From: Pedobacter polysacchareus
GTDB lineage: Bacteria; Bacteroidota; Bacteroidia; Sphingobacteriales; Sphingobacteriaceae
Direction of reading: 5' to 3'
NCBI RefSeq assembly: GCF_019802255.1
Contig: NZ_JAHYSS010000004.1
Span: 1-64,000 of the forward strand
DNA length: 64,000 nucleotides
Shown: positions 17,219-25,356 of the stretch, in pieces
How positions within the stretch are numbered: the first letter of the stretch is position 1
Layout: each line of letters opens with the position of its first letter
Made by a program: the position numbers and the translations under genes
Notes under the pieces: generated by a model
The model's input: only the letters and a program-made list of their open reading frames with translations
Told to the model about the DNA's origin: nothing
Databases searched by the model: none

Positions 17219-18595
17219 TTATCCAAACAGCAAGGAGAAAACATCTTCGATTTTGCTAACTGGCGTCAGTTCAATTTTATACCTTTCAGTGATCAGGCCT
17301 TTCATATTATAATTAGAAATGAAAATCCTTTCAAAACCCAGCTTTTCCGCTTCTGAAATCCGCTGTTCAATCCGATTCACTGCTCTGATCTCGCCGGAAA
17401 GGCCAACCTCAGCTGCAAAGCAGATCTTTGAAGAAATAAAGATGTCTTCATGAGAAGAGATGATGGCCACTAAAATGGCTAAATCAATCGCAGGATCTTC
17501 CACTTTAATTCCACCGGCGATGTTCAAAAATACATCCCTGGTGCTCAGCCTGAATCCGCATCTTTTTTCCAGTACCGCCAGGAGCATATTCATTCTTTTG
17601 GTGTCGAAGCCATTAGAAGATCGCTGAGGCGTTCCGTAAGCGGCGGCACTTACCAAAGCCTGCGTTTCTATTAACATGGGTCTGGCGCCTTCTAAAGTGG
17701 CTGAAATCGCAATTCCACTCATCTCTTCATCCCTCTGCGACAATAAAATCTCTGAAGGATTGGAAACTTGCCTTAATCCTGTACTGTGCATTGCATAGAT
17801 TCCCAGTTCTGCAGCTGCCCCAAAACGGTTTTTAATAGAGCGTAAAATCCGGTAAACATGATTTCGGTCGCCCTCGAACTGCAATACCGTGTCTACCATG
17901 TGTTCCAGGATTTTTGGACCTGCAATAGCCCCGTCTTTGGTAATGTGGCCGATTAAAAACACCGGGGTATCCGTTTCTTTGGCAAACCTCAGCAGCTCCG
18001 AAGTACATTCACGGACCTGTGAAACACTGCCAGGTGTGGCATCAATATGAGCGGAATGAAGCGTCTGAATAGAATCTACAATCAGCAGATCCGGGTTCAG
18101 TTCTTCAATCTGTTTGAAAATATTTTGAGTAGAAGTTTCCGTCAGGATATAGCAATCTGAGGTAGGGTTGGAGGTGATCCTTTCCGCCCTCATTTTAATC
18201 TGCTGCTCACTTTCTTCTCCGGAGATGTATAAAATCTTTTTGCCGGGGATGTTTAAAGCCAGTTGCAGCATCAATGTTGATTTCCCGATGCCCGGCTCGC
18301 CGCCGATTAAAATTACGGAACCCGCTACCAGGCCACCACCCAATACCCGATCCAGCTCCTGATCACCAGTTAAAATCCGATCCTCAGTGATAGAGATGAT
18401 GTGGTCTACTTTATTCGGCTTATTTACTCTTGTGCCGGTTGTAGAAGTTTTCCAGGCCGGTACTTTTGAGCCTGCCTTTTCGATCACTTCTTCTACAAAA
18501 GTGTTCCATTCGTTACAGGAAGGACATTTTCCAAGCCACTTTGCTGCTTCATGCCCGCAATTCTGACAAAAATATGCTGATTTAGTTTTAGCCAA
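17219..18595 (-). CDS. radA: DNA repair protein RadA
   Basis: RadA is a RecA-like, Lon-domain-containing helicase that drives branch migration in recombinational repair. The 458 residues show the N-terminal zinc finger (Cys10, Cys13, Cys24, Cys27), Walker A GEPGIGKST (99-107), the RadA-specific KNRFG motif (255-259), and a C-terminal inactive Lon-protease-like domain. The start codon is TTG at 18595; the zinc finger begins 10 residues later, so no downstream ATG is acceptable. It follows rng but is separated from it by a terminator. Confidence 0.95.
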   Translation of the reverse strand: MAKTKSAYFCQNCGHEAAKWLGKCPSCNEWNTFVEEVIEKAGSKVPAWKTSTTGTRVNKPNKVDHIISITEDRILTGDQELDRVLGGGLVAGSVILIGGEPGIGKSTLMLQLALNIPGKKILYISGEESEQQIKMRAERITSNPTSDCYILTETSTQNIFKQIEELNPDLLIVDSIQTLHSAHIDATPGSVSQVRECTSELLRFAKETDTPVFLIGHITKDGAIAGPKILEHMVDTVLQFEGDRNHVYRILRSIKNRFGAAAELGIYAMHSTGLRQVSNPSEILLSQRDEEMSGIAISATLEGARPMLIETQALVSAAAYGTPQRSSNGFDTKRMNMLLAVLEKRCGFRLSTRDVFLNIAGGIKVEDPAIDLAILVAIISSHEDIFISSKICFAAEVGLSGEIRAVNRIEQRISEAEKLGFERIFISNYNMKGLITERYKIELTPVSKIEDVFSLLFG

Positions 18596-18659
18596 TTGAT
18601 TGATTTTTAATGTGCTGTAAATTTAAGATAATTCGCGCTAAATGCGGATTAAAAAACCC

Positions 18660-18702
18660 TTTAAAAGCAAACAGGCCTGTTCCGGAAGGAGCAGGCCTGT
18701 TT
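18660..18702 (-). terminator. rng terminator
   Basis: AAACAGGCCTG (18669-18679) pairs with CAGGCCTGTTT (18692-18702). Four further pairs, including a G-T wobble, close on a GGAA tetraloop, giving a 15-bp stem. On the minus strand it is followed by GCTTTTAA. It sits between rng and radA. Confidence 0.75.
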
Positions 18703-18720
18703 AAAGAAATTTAACCGTGA

Positions 18721-20271
18721 TTATAATTTAATCTCTTCGTCTTTAGACGAAATAAAATGGAATTCAGTGAGGTTATAAGAAGGAACCGCCTTGATTTTGA
18801 TTCTTTGTCCGAATTTAAAGAACCATTTCCATTGTAGAGATATGAACCCTTTTTTGATGTAAGCCTCAATATAAGGGTGTACACAAAGTGTAATATTTTT
18901 TTCGTTTTGCTCCTGCAAAATATAGGTCAGATTGTTCTCAATGTCATCCATTAATACAATACTTGCCTTAATTTCACCCGTACCGTCACAGGTTGGGCAT
19001 TTTTCACTGGTTACGATGTTCATCTCCGGTCTAACACGCTGACGTGTGATTTGAACAAGACCAAATTTGCTTGGAGGCAATATGGTATGTTTCGCACGAT
19101 CCAGGAGCATCAGTTCCTTCAGATAATCAAATAACATCTTACGGTTTGCAGGCTTGTGCATGTCGATAAAATCGATTACTACAATACCACCCATATCACG
19201 TAAGCGCAATTGTCTCGCAATTTCTTTCGCCGCTTCTTTATTTACCTGAAGGGCATTTTCTTCCTGATTTTCTTTGCTTGCTGTTCTGTTTCCGCTGTTC
19301 ACGTCAACCACATGCAATGCTTCGGTATGTTCTACCACTAAGTAGGCACCACCGGCCAGGTTTACTGTTTTTCCGAAAGCATTTTTAATTTGCTTTTCAA
19401 TACCGAAATGTTCAAATATCGGTTCTTTATGCTTGTAGATCTTCACGATCTTCTCCATCTCAGGAGAGATTTCATGCACATAAGAACGAATGTCTTCAAA
19501 CAAGTTACTATCGTTCACATAAACGTTAGTAAAGTCGGTACTTAAAATGTCACGGATAAGCGTGGAAGTACGATCCATCTCTCCCCAAACACGTTTTGAA
19601 GGTTCTGCATCAGGTAACTTCTTGATGAAGTTTTCCCATTTTGTAACAGAGTCCAAAAGGTCTTTTTGAAGTTCGGCAACGCCTTTACCCTCAGAAACCG
19701 TTCTAATAATCACTCCAAAGTTCTTAGGCTTAATACTTTCGATAATCTTTTTTAAACGATTACGTTCCGTATTGCTTTTAATCTTTTTGGAAATCGAGAT
19801 GACATTAGAGAAGGGAACCAGCACAATATAGCGTCCTGCTATAGATAAGTCTGAACTTAAACGTGGCCCCTTTGTTGAAATCGGTTCTTTGGCGATTTGA
19901 ACTGGTAAGACAAGATTCTTGCTGACCACTTCAGAGATCTTCCCAGCTTTGTTAATGTCTCCTTCTAGCTTGAAATTATCTAATAAAGTTCCGCTAACAG
20001 AGCCATTACGCTTGATTTTAGTAAGCTTAATTAAAGATTGTACTTGTGGACCAAGGTCGAAGTAATGCAAAAAAGCATCCTTTTCGTAACCCACATCAAC
20101 GAACGCAGCATTCAGACCAGGCATAATTTTCTTTATGCGGCCCAAATATATATCGCCTACAGCGTAATTGTTATTGATGAGTTCCTTATGAAGTTCTACA
20201 AGCTGTTTGTCTTCAACTAAAGCTATGGTTACTCCCGAGGGAGATGAATCTATAATGAGTTCCTTTACCAA
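18721..20271 (-). CDS. rng: ribonuclease E/G family endoribonuclease
   Basis: This single-strand-specific endoribonuclease acts in rRNA processing and mRNA decay. The 516 residues match RNase G length. They contain an S1 RNA-binding segment from about residue 37 (VGDIYLGRIKKIMPGLNAAFVDVG), the DNase-I-like catalytic Asp323 (VVDVNSG) and Asp367 (VVIDFID), and the zinc-link CPTC at 425-428; there is no long RNase E tail. The start is TTG at 20271, with an in-frame TAG two codons upstream. A TAAGGC/GCCTTA hairpin (20285-20301) lies just before the start. Upstream genes in the same direction are HU, TPR and a small basic protein. Confidence 0.94.
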   Translation of the reverse strand: MVKELIIDSSPSGVTIALVEDKQLVELHKELINNNYAVGDIYLGRIKKIMPGLNAAFVDVGYEKDAFLHYFDLGPQVQSLIKLTKIKRNGSVSGTLLDNFKLEGDINKAGKISEVVSKNLVLPVQIAKEPISTKGPRLSSDLSIAGRYIVLVPFSNVISISKKIKSNTERNRLKKIIESIKPKNFGVIIRTVSEGKGVAELQKDLLDSVTKWENFIKKLPDAEPSKRVWGEMDRTSTLIRDILSTDFTNVYVNDSNLFEDIRSYVHEISPEMEKIVKIYKHKEPIFEHFGIEKQIKNAFGKTVNLAGGAYLVVEHTEALHVVDVNSGNRTASKENQEENALQVNKEAAKEIARQLRLRDMGGIVVIDFIDMHKPANRKMLFDYLKELMLLDRAKHTILPPSKFGLVQITRQRVRPEMNIVTSEKCPTCDGTGEIKASIVLMDDIENNLTYILQEQNEKNITLCVHPYIEAYIKKGFISLQWKWFFKFGQRIKIKAVPSYNLTEFHFISSKDEEIKL

Positions 20272-20394
20272 AAGCTACAGATTTTAAGGCTATTCGCCTT
20301 ATTAACACATGGACAATAAAAAAAATATTGCTACCAACAATTAAGGCTACGATCAAATCCTAGCCTTAGTTGTTGAGCAAAACATTAAGAAAAC

Positions 20395-20484
20395 CTATTT
20401 TTTCTTATGTCTGTTTTTTCTTAAACGTTTTTTGCGTTTGTGAGTAGCCATTTTATGTCTCTTTCTTTTCTTACCGCTTGGCAT
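20395..20484 (-). CDS. 29-residue highly basic peptide, AURKAIP1/COX24-like, putative ribosomal protein
   Basis: An ATG at 20484 opens a 29-codon frame ending in TAG (20397-20395). The product is about two-thirds Lys and Arg with several His, beginning MPSGKKRKRHKMATHKRKKR. It resembles the small AURKAIP1/COX24 (mS38-type) family widespread in Bacteroidota, which is linked to the small ribosomal subunit. It lies between a TPR protein and rng. It is too short for routine ORF calling; base composition alone could mimic such a peptide, but the clean start-stop frame and its position support it. Confidence 0.75.
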   Translation of the reverse strand: MPSGKKRKRHKMATHKRKKRLRKNRHKKK

Positions 20485-20521
20485 AATTTTTGGGTTTTAA
20501 ATATTTTCGTAAATCTGTTTA

Positions 20522-21394
20522 TTATTTTTTATTCTTTAACGCATCCACTTTATCATCGATAAACTTCGACAAGGTCGCGTTTGCAGCTAATTTTTTACTC
20601 TTTTCGTAGGCTTCAATAGCTTCCGTGTTTTTTCCAAGGTTTTCATAGGCCGTTCCCAAATAGAAATAAGCATCTGGAGAAGGCTTCATGGCAATAATGT
20701 TTTGGAACCTGGTTATTGCTTTGTCAAATTGTCCCGATTTCATCGCGAAAGTACCTAAACTCATATTTGCTTTTAAGTTTTTCGGATCTTTCTTTACAAC
20801 GTCCATTAACATTGCTATCCCAGCCATTGGCGCACCCATTCCGTTAACGATGGTAATTCCAAGGCCTGTTTTAGCATCATTGCTGGTCGAGTCTATCTTC
20901 ACTGCATTTGTATAAGCGAGATTCGCTTTTTGCAATAATGCAGGTAACAATACACTGTCCCGGGTGTTGTCAAATGCCTTCATAAATGTATCTCCGGCAG
21001 TCAACCAATTGTTCAATGTAGGTTCTTTACTGGCTACAATTTCCAAATATAATGCACTTGGAACTGTTTGCTCTAAATCATCCCATTTCTTCGCTAATAA
21101 TTTTGCTTCTGTAGCTTTTTTGTCTTCGGAAGCGCTGTTATACGCATTTTCAAGGGTAACGATTTCAGCGGCTAAACTGGCATTGATGGTGTTTTTAGCG
21201 ACAGTCGAAACCTCTTTAAGATTGATTTCTGCTGCTGCCGGGGCTTGCGCACTCATTGGACCACCTGCAGGGGCACTGCTGGTTTCTTCCTTTGGCTTTA
21301 CCAACCCTTTAATATCCCGTGTAAACAAAAACGCTACAAGCAGTACAACTGCTCCTATCAATATGGCTTGTTTAGTTCGGATATTCTTGATCAT
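20522..21394 (-). CDS. membrane-anchored TPR protein
   Basis: The 290-residue product has an N-terminal hydrophobic anchor (residues 8-24, ILIGAVVLLVAFLFT), a Pro/Ala/Gly-rich linker (about 35-60), then helical repeats. At least two are clear TPR units near the C-terminus: LKANMSLGTFAMKSGQFDKAITRFQNI and PDAYFYLGTAYENLGKNTEAIEAY. TPRs mediate protein-protein contacts. The partner is unknown. It starts 6 nt after the HU gene and so belongs to the same transcript. Confidence 0.78.
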   Translation of the reverse strand: MIKNIRTKQAILIGAVVLLVAFLFTRDIKGLVKPKEETSSAPAGGPMSAQAPAAAEINLKEVSTVAKNTINASLAAEIVTLENAYNSASEDKKATEAKLLAKKWDDLEQTVPSALYLEIVASKEPTLNNWLTAGDTFMKAFDNTRDSVLLPALLQKANLAYTNAVKIDSTSNDAKTGLGITIVNGMGAPMAGIAMLMDVVKKDPKNLKANMSLGTFAMKSGQFDKAITRFQNIIAMKPSPDAYFYLGTAYENLGKNTEAIEAYEKSKKLAANATLSKFIDDKVDALKNKK

Positions 21395-21400
21395 AATGAA

Positions 21401-21703
21401 TTAAGCTTCTACGCTAACTATTTTTGAATTATTTTTCACTTTATCAACAAATACTTTTGCTGGTTTAAAGCTTGGAACGAAGTGTTCCGGGATAATAATT
21501 GCAGTGTTTTTAGAAATATTCCTTGCAGTTTTTTGTGCTCTTTTTTTAACAACAAAACTACCAAAACCCCTAACATATACATTTTCTCCACCAATCATGC
21601 TGTTTTTGATGACCTTGAAAAATGCCTCAACGGTTTCTTGTACATCTACCTTTTCAATTCCTGTTTTCGTTGATATTTCTGAAATAATATCTGCCTTAGT
21701 CAT
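21401..21703 (-). CDS. HU/IHF family DNA-binding protein
   Basis: This 100-residue histone-like protein has the standard HU fold: MTKADIISEISTKTG at the N-terminus, the GGENVYVRGFGSFVVKKR saddle at residues 38-55, and the beta-arm RNISKNTAIIIPEHFVPSFKPAK. It bends and compacts DNA as a dimer. The first gene of an HU-TPR-small peptide-rng run, with a TACTTTTG box 55 nt upstream. Bacteroidota carry several HU paralogues, so I do not assign a hup symbol. Confidence 0.92.
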   Translation of the reverse strand: MTKADIISEISTKTGIEKVDVQETVEAFFKVIKNSMIGGENVYVRGFGSFVVKKRAQKTARNISKNTAIIIPEHFVPSFKPAKVFVDKVKNNSKIVSVEA

Positions 21704-21758
21704 ATTCTCTGTTATTAATTTATAGTGTGTTATATACTTTATAAGTGTTTTGGGGTTG

Positions 21759-21766
21759 CAAAAGTA
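21759..21766 (-). promoter_or_regulatory. candidate -7 box for the HU operon
   Basis: On the minus strand this reads TACTTTTG (TAnnTTTG), 55 nt before the HU start. No clear TTG lies 18-21 bp upstream. It is divergent from the mutY promoter. Confidence 0.5.
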
Positions 21767-21862
21767 TTGCTTTTTAATGAGATAGGAAAATAAAAGATGA
21801 TTTATTTGTCGCCAAGAGTATCACCGAATTGCAAGTTTTAGTAAAAATAAATATTTACCGCG

Positions 21863-21870
21863 TATTTTTG
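21863..21870 (+). promoter_or_regulatory. candidate -7 box for mutY, fixes its start
   Basis: TATTTTTG ends 5 nt before the ATG at 21876. A GTG two codons upstream (21870) overlaps the box, so the ATG is the likelier start. Same geometry as pyrH. Confidence 0.5.
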
Positions 21871-21875
21871 TGCTT

Positions 21876-22928
21876 ATGAGTTTTCAGAGAGAAATCGTTA
21901 AATGGTATTCCATCAATAAAAGGGAGCTTCCCTGGAGAGACACTACCGACGCTTATGTGATCTGGCTGTCTGAAATTATTTTGCAGCAAACCCGTGTAGA
22001 ACAAGGCCTCCCTTATTTTCAGCGGTTTTTGCAAAACTATCCTACGGTCAATGATTTTGCGAATGCCTCAGAGGCCCAGATCCTTAAATTATGGCAAGGT
22101 TTAGGTTATTACTCCAGAGGAAGAAATATGCTGTTTACTGCAAGACAGATCCAGGAAAATTATGGGGGCATTTTTCCGCAGAAGTACGATGAACTGGTCC
22201 AGCTAAAAGGGGTCGGAGAATATACAGCAGCAGCTATTTCCTCTTTTTCGGCCAACGAATCCAGAGCCGTTTTAGATGGAAATGTTTTCCGTGTATTGTC
22301 CAGGTATTTCGGCATAAAAACAGCCATCAACAGTACCGAAGGAAAGAAGGAATTTACGGCTCTGGCCAATGACCTGATCGAAGGTCAGCATCCTTCTGTT
22401 TACAACCAGGCCATCATGGAATTTGGCGCGCTGCAATGCAAACCGAAATCCCCGGATTGCGCAAGTTGTCCGGTTCGGCCCGGCTGCTATGCCAGAGCCA
22501 ACGAGCAGGTCAATGTACTCCCTTTGAAACTCAAAAAACTGAAAAAACGGACCCGTTATTTCAATTATTTTGTGTGTCAGGAAGAGGAAAACCTGCTGGT
22601 AAAAAAACGGAGTGCCGGCGATGTATGGCAGGAATTGTACGATTTCCCATTAATAGAAACGGAAAAAAATTACCTGGAAACCCAGGAAAGTTTTCTGCCG
22701 GAATTAAAAAATAACTTTGGCCCCGACTGTCTGATCAGCCCAATATCAGCGCAAAAACATTTACTGACACACCAAACTATATATGTTCAATTTTTTGTTT
22801 TAGACAATTATATCATTAACTTTAAGAAGGATGCAGAAATAAAATGGGTATCCCTGGCAGAATTTGAGGAGCTGCCTCAACCTAAAGTGATTACAAATTT
22901 TATGAATTCCAATTCAATTAAACAGTAA
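21876..22928 (+). CDS. mutY: A/G-specific adenine glycosylase
   Basis: MutY removes adenine mispaired with 8-oxoguanine. The 350-residue protein has the catalytic Glu33 (LSEIILQQT), the helix-hairpin-helix LKGVGEYTAAA (110-120), catalytic Asp134 (VLDGNV), and the iron-sulfur loop Cys188-X6-Cys195-X2-Cys198-X5-Cys204. The C-terminal third, from about residue 230, is the NUDIX-like domain that reads 8-oxoG. ssb begins 12 nt after its stop, so mutY and ssb are probably one transcript. It is divergent from HU. Confidence 0.95.
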   Translation: MSFQREIVKWYSINKRELPWRDTTDAYVIWLSEIILQQTRVEQGLPYFQRFLQNYPTVNDFANASEAQILKLWQGLGYYSRGRNMLFTARQIQENYGGIFPQKYDELVQLKGVGEYTAAAISSFSANESRAVLDGNVFRVLSRYFGIKTAINSTEGKKEFTALANDLIEGQHPSVYNQAIMEFGALQCKPKSPDCASCPVRPGCYARANEQVNVLPLKLKKLKKRTRYFNYFVCQEEENLLVKKRSAGDVWQELYDFPLIETEKNYLETQESFLPELKNNFGPDCLISPISAQKHLLTHQTIYVQFFVLDNYIINFKKDAEIKWVSLAEFEELPQPKVITNFMNSNSIKQ

Positions 22929-22939
22929 AAATAGATTCC

Positions 22940-23368
22940 ATGTCAGGTATTAACAAAGTTATTTTAGTCGGACATTTAGGCAAAGATCCTGAAGTTAGAC
23001 ATTTAGAAGGAGGGGTAACTGTAGCTAGTTTTCCATTGGCAACATCAGAGACCTATAACAAAGATGGTAAGCGCATTGAGCAGACGGAATGGCATAACAT
23101 TGTTTTATGGAGAGGCCTGGCAGAAGTGGCCTCCAAATATTTGCAGAAAGGGAAATTGGTCTATATTGAAGGAAAGCTGCGTACCCGTTCTTTCGAAGAC
23201 CGTGAAAAAGTTAAAAAATATGTTACCGAAGTTGTTGCTGAAAATTTTACCATTTTAGGTAGAAAAAGTGATTTTGAGCAGACACCGGTAACCACTGAAA
23301 ATACGACGCCAAAAAGTGAAACGGAATACCTGGATCCAACAGAGGTGTCAGGAGATCTGCCTTTTTAA
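22940..23368 (+). CDS. ssb: single-stranded DNA-binding protein
   Basis: SSB coats single-stranded DNA in replication and repair. The 142 residues comprise an N-terminal OB fold (about 1-105, opening SGINKVILVGHLGKDPEVR), a short polar linker, and the conserved acidic tip ending DLPF that recruits partners such as RecG and RecO. It is co-oriented with mutY, 12 nt apart, and is followed by a strong shared terminator. A second SSB may exist elsewhere, as is usual in Bacteroidota. Confidence 0.95.
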   Translation: MSGINKVILVGHLGKDPEVRHLEGGVTVASFPLATSETYNKDGKRIEQTEWHNIVLWRGLAEVASKYLQKGKLVYIEGKLRTRSFEDREKVKKYVTEVVAENFTILGRKSDFEQTPVTTENTTPKSETEYLDPTEVSGDLPF

Positions 23369-23380
23369 ATCAGCATAAAA

Positions 23381-23411
23381 AAAACGGGTTGGAAGAATTC
23401 CAACCCGTTTT
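23381..23411 (+). terminator. bidirectional terminator between ssb and glmS
   Basis: AAAACGGGTTGGAA (23381-23394) pairs perfectly with TTCCAACCCGTTTT (23398-23411) across a GAA loop. Flanking A- and T-runs make it usable from both directions, for ssb (+) and glmS (-). Confidence 0.92.
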
Positions 23412-23442
23412 CAGTAGCTACGTTTTCAGTATCAATAAATAC

Positions 23443-25281
23443 TTACTCTACCGTAACAGATTTCGCCAGGTTTCTTGGCTGATCAACGTTACAGCCGCGC
23501 ATTAATGCAATATGGTACGACAATAACTGCAATGGTATCGTGGCCAATAATGGTAAGAAAGCCTCACTTGAATCCGGAATCTCGATGCAGTAATCTGCCA
23601 TTTTTCTTACTTCTGTGTCTCCTTCGGTTACAATTGCCAACACAATTCCTTTTCTTGCTTTCACTTCCTGGATATTGCTGATTACCTTCTCATAGGAAGA
23701 ATTTTTCGTCGCAATCACGACTACTGGCATTTCTTCGTCAATTAAGGCGATAGGACCGTGTTTCATCTCGGCGGCTGGATAACCTTCCGCATGGATATAA
23801 GAGATCTCCTTGAGCTTTAAAGCGCCTTCTAGCGCAACAGGGAAGCCGCTCCCTCTTCCAAGGAATAGACAGTTTCTCGAATCTTTGAATTTTGCTGCAA
23901 TTTCTTGGATCAAATCGTTAGATTCTAATGCTTTTTGAATCTTATCTGGGATAGAATCCAATTCTGTTAATAGTTCTACTAGTTTAGATTTGGTAATGGT
24001 GCCTTTTTGCTGTGCCATATAAAAGGCCATCAGCGTTAATACCGTTACCTGAGCGGTAAATGCTTTGGTAGAAGCTACCCCGATTTCTGGTCCGGCATGC
24101 GTATAAACTCCTGCATGCGTTAACCTCGGGATAGAAGAACCTACTACGTTACAAACTCCAAAAATAGTAGCACCTCTTTCTTTGGCCATTTCAATTGCTG
24201 CCATGGTATCTGCCGTTTCTCCGGATTGAGAAATCGCAATCACGATGTCTTTTTCGGTGATAATCGGATTTCTATACCTGAATTCAGAAGCATATTCTAC
24301 TTCCACAGGAATTCTTGCATATTCTTCGATCAGGTATTCCGCTACCAAACCGGCATGCCATGAAGTACCACAGGCAACGATGATGATGCGATCGATGTTT
24401 TTCAGTTTATCGGCATATTCTTTAATTCCGCCAAGCTGTACGATTCCTTCATTAGGATAGATCCTGCCACGCATACAATCCCGGATAGAACGCGACTGTT
24501 CAAAGATTTCTTTCAGCATGAAATGCTCATAGCCACCTTTTTCCAGCATTTCCAGTTTCAATTCCAGGGCCTGGATATATGGTGTCTGAACCACATTGTC
24601 CAACCTTTTGATCAATAACTCGTCGCGTTTTACCAGTGCCACCTCATTGTCGTTCAGGTAAATCACATTTTTAGTGTACTCAATGATCGGAGTCGCATCC
24701 GAAGCAATAAAATACTCACCTGTACCTACACCGATGACCAAAGGACTTCCTTTTCTTGCCGCAATCAGCTGCTCTGGCTGATCCTCATCCATCAATACGA
24801 TGGCATAAGCACCAGTCACCTCATTTAAGGCCAGTCTAACCGCTTCATAAAGATCTGTGTTTTCATTTTTATAGATCTCTTCGATCAAATGAACCAATAC
24901 TTCGGTATCCGTGTCACTTTTAAATTCATGACCTCTATTGATCAGCTCTTCCTTTAACGTCGCATAGTTTTCTATGATTCCGTTGTGGATGATGGACAAT
25001 TTGCCGCTGTTAGAAGTATGAGGATGAGAATTTCGGTCAGATGGTGCACCATGGGTTGCCCACCTGGTATGTCCAATCCCGATCGTTCCGGAAAGGTCTT
25101 TCCCTACAGAGAAATTCTCTAGTTCCTTGACTTTTCCTGCTTTTTTATAAATGTTTAAACCGGTACCGTTCAACAATGCAATTCCTGCGCTGTCATAACC
25201 CCGGTATTCTAATCTTTTCAGTCCTTTGAGGACGATTGGCCAAGCTTCCCGATGACCAATGTAACCAACTATTCCACACAT
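23443..25281 (-). CDS. glmS: glutamine-fructose-6-phosphate aminotransferase (isomerising)
   Basis: GlmS makes glucosamine-6-phosphate from fructose-6-phosphate and glutamine, the entry to peptidoglycan and LPS amino sugars. The full-length 612 residues have the N-terminal glutaminase with nucleophile Cys2 (MCGIVGYIG), two SIS sugar-isomerase domains (SQSGETADT near residue 355 and the GRGSGFPVALEGALKLKE segment), and the conserved C-terminal LAKSVTVE. A terminator-like hairpin ends only 24 nt before the ATG. No glmS ribozyme was recognised. Confidence 0.97.
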   Translation of the reverse strand: MCGIVGYIGHREAWPIVLKGLKRLEYRGYDSAGIALLNGTGLNIYKKAGKVKELENFSVGKDLSGTIGIGHTRWATHGAPSDRNSHPHTSNSGKLSIIHNGIIENYATLKEELINRGHEFKSDTDTEVLVHLIEEIYKNENTDLYEAVRLALNEVTGAYAIVLMDEDQPEQLIAARKGSPLVIGVGTGEYFIASDATPIIEYTKNVIYLNDNEVALVKRDELLIKRLDNVVQTPYIQALELKLEMLEKGGYEHFMLKEIFEQSRSIRDCMRGRIYPNEGIVQLGGIKEYADKLKNIDRIIIVACGTSWHAGLVAEYLIEEYARIPVEVEYASEFRYRNPIITEKDIVIAISQSGETADTMAAIEMAKERGATIFGVCNVVGSSIPRLTHAGVYTHAGPEIGVASTKAFTAQVTVLTLMAFYMAQQKGTITKSKLVELLTELDSIPDKIQKALESNDLIQEIAAKFKDSRNCLFLGRGSGFPVALEGALKLKEISYIHAEGYPAAEMKHGPIALIDEEMPVVVIATKNSSYEKVISNIQEVKARKGIVLAIVTEGDTEVRKMADYCIEIPDSSEAFLPLLATIPLQLLSYHIALMRGCNVDQPRNLAKSVTVE

Positions 25282-25286
25282 AGAAA

Positions 25287-25335
25287 AAATGTTTAAAAAA
25301 AATAAATCCCCCGAAATTACTGAATCTCGGGGGAT
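25287..25335 (-). terminator. hairpin with T-tract directly upstream of glmS
   Basis: On the minus strand, ATCCCCCGA (25335-25327) pairs perfectly with TCGGGGGAT (25314-25306) around a 12-nt loop, followed by TTATTTTTTTT. It ends the DUF4270 transcript. With only 24 nt left before glmS, it may also act as an attenuator for glmS. Confidence 0.82.
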
Positions 25336-25356
25336 ATGAATATGGTTGGGGTTAAA

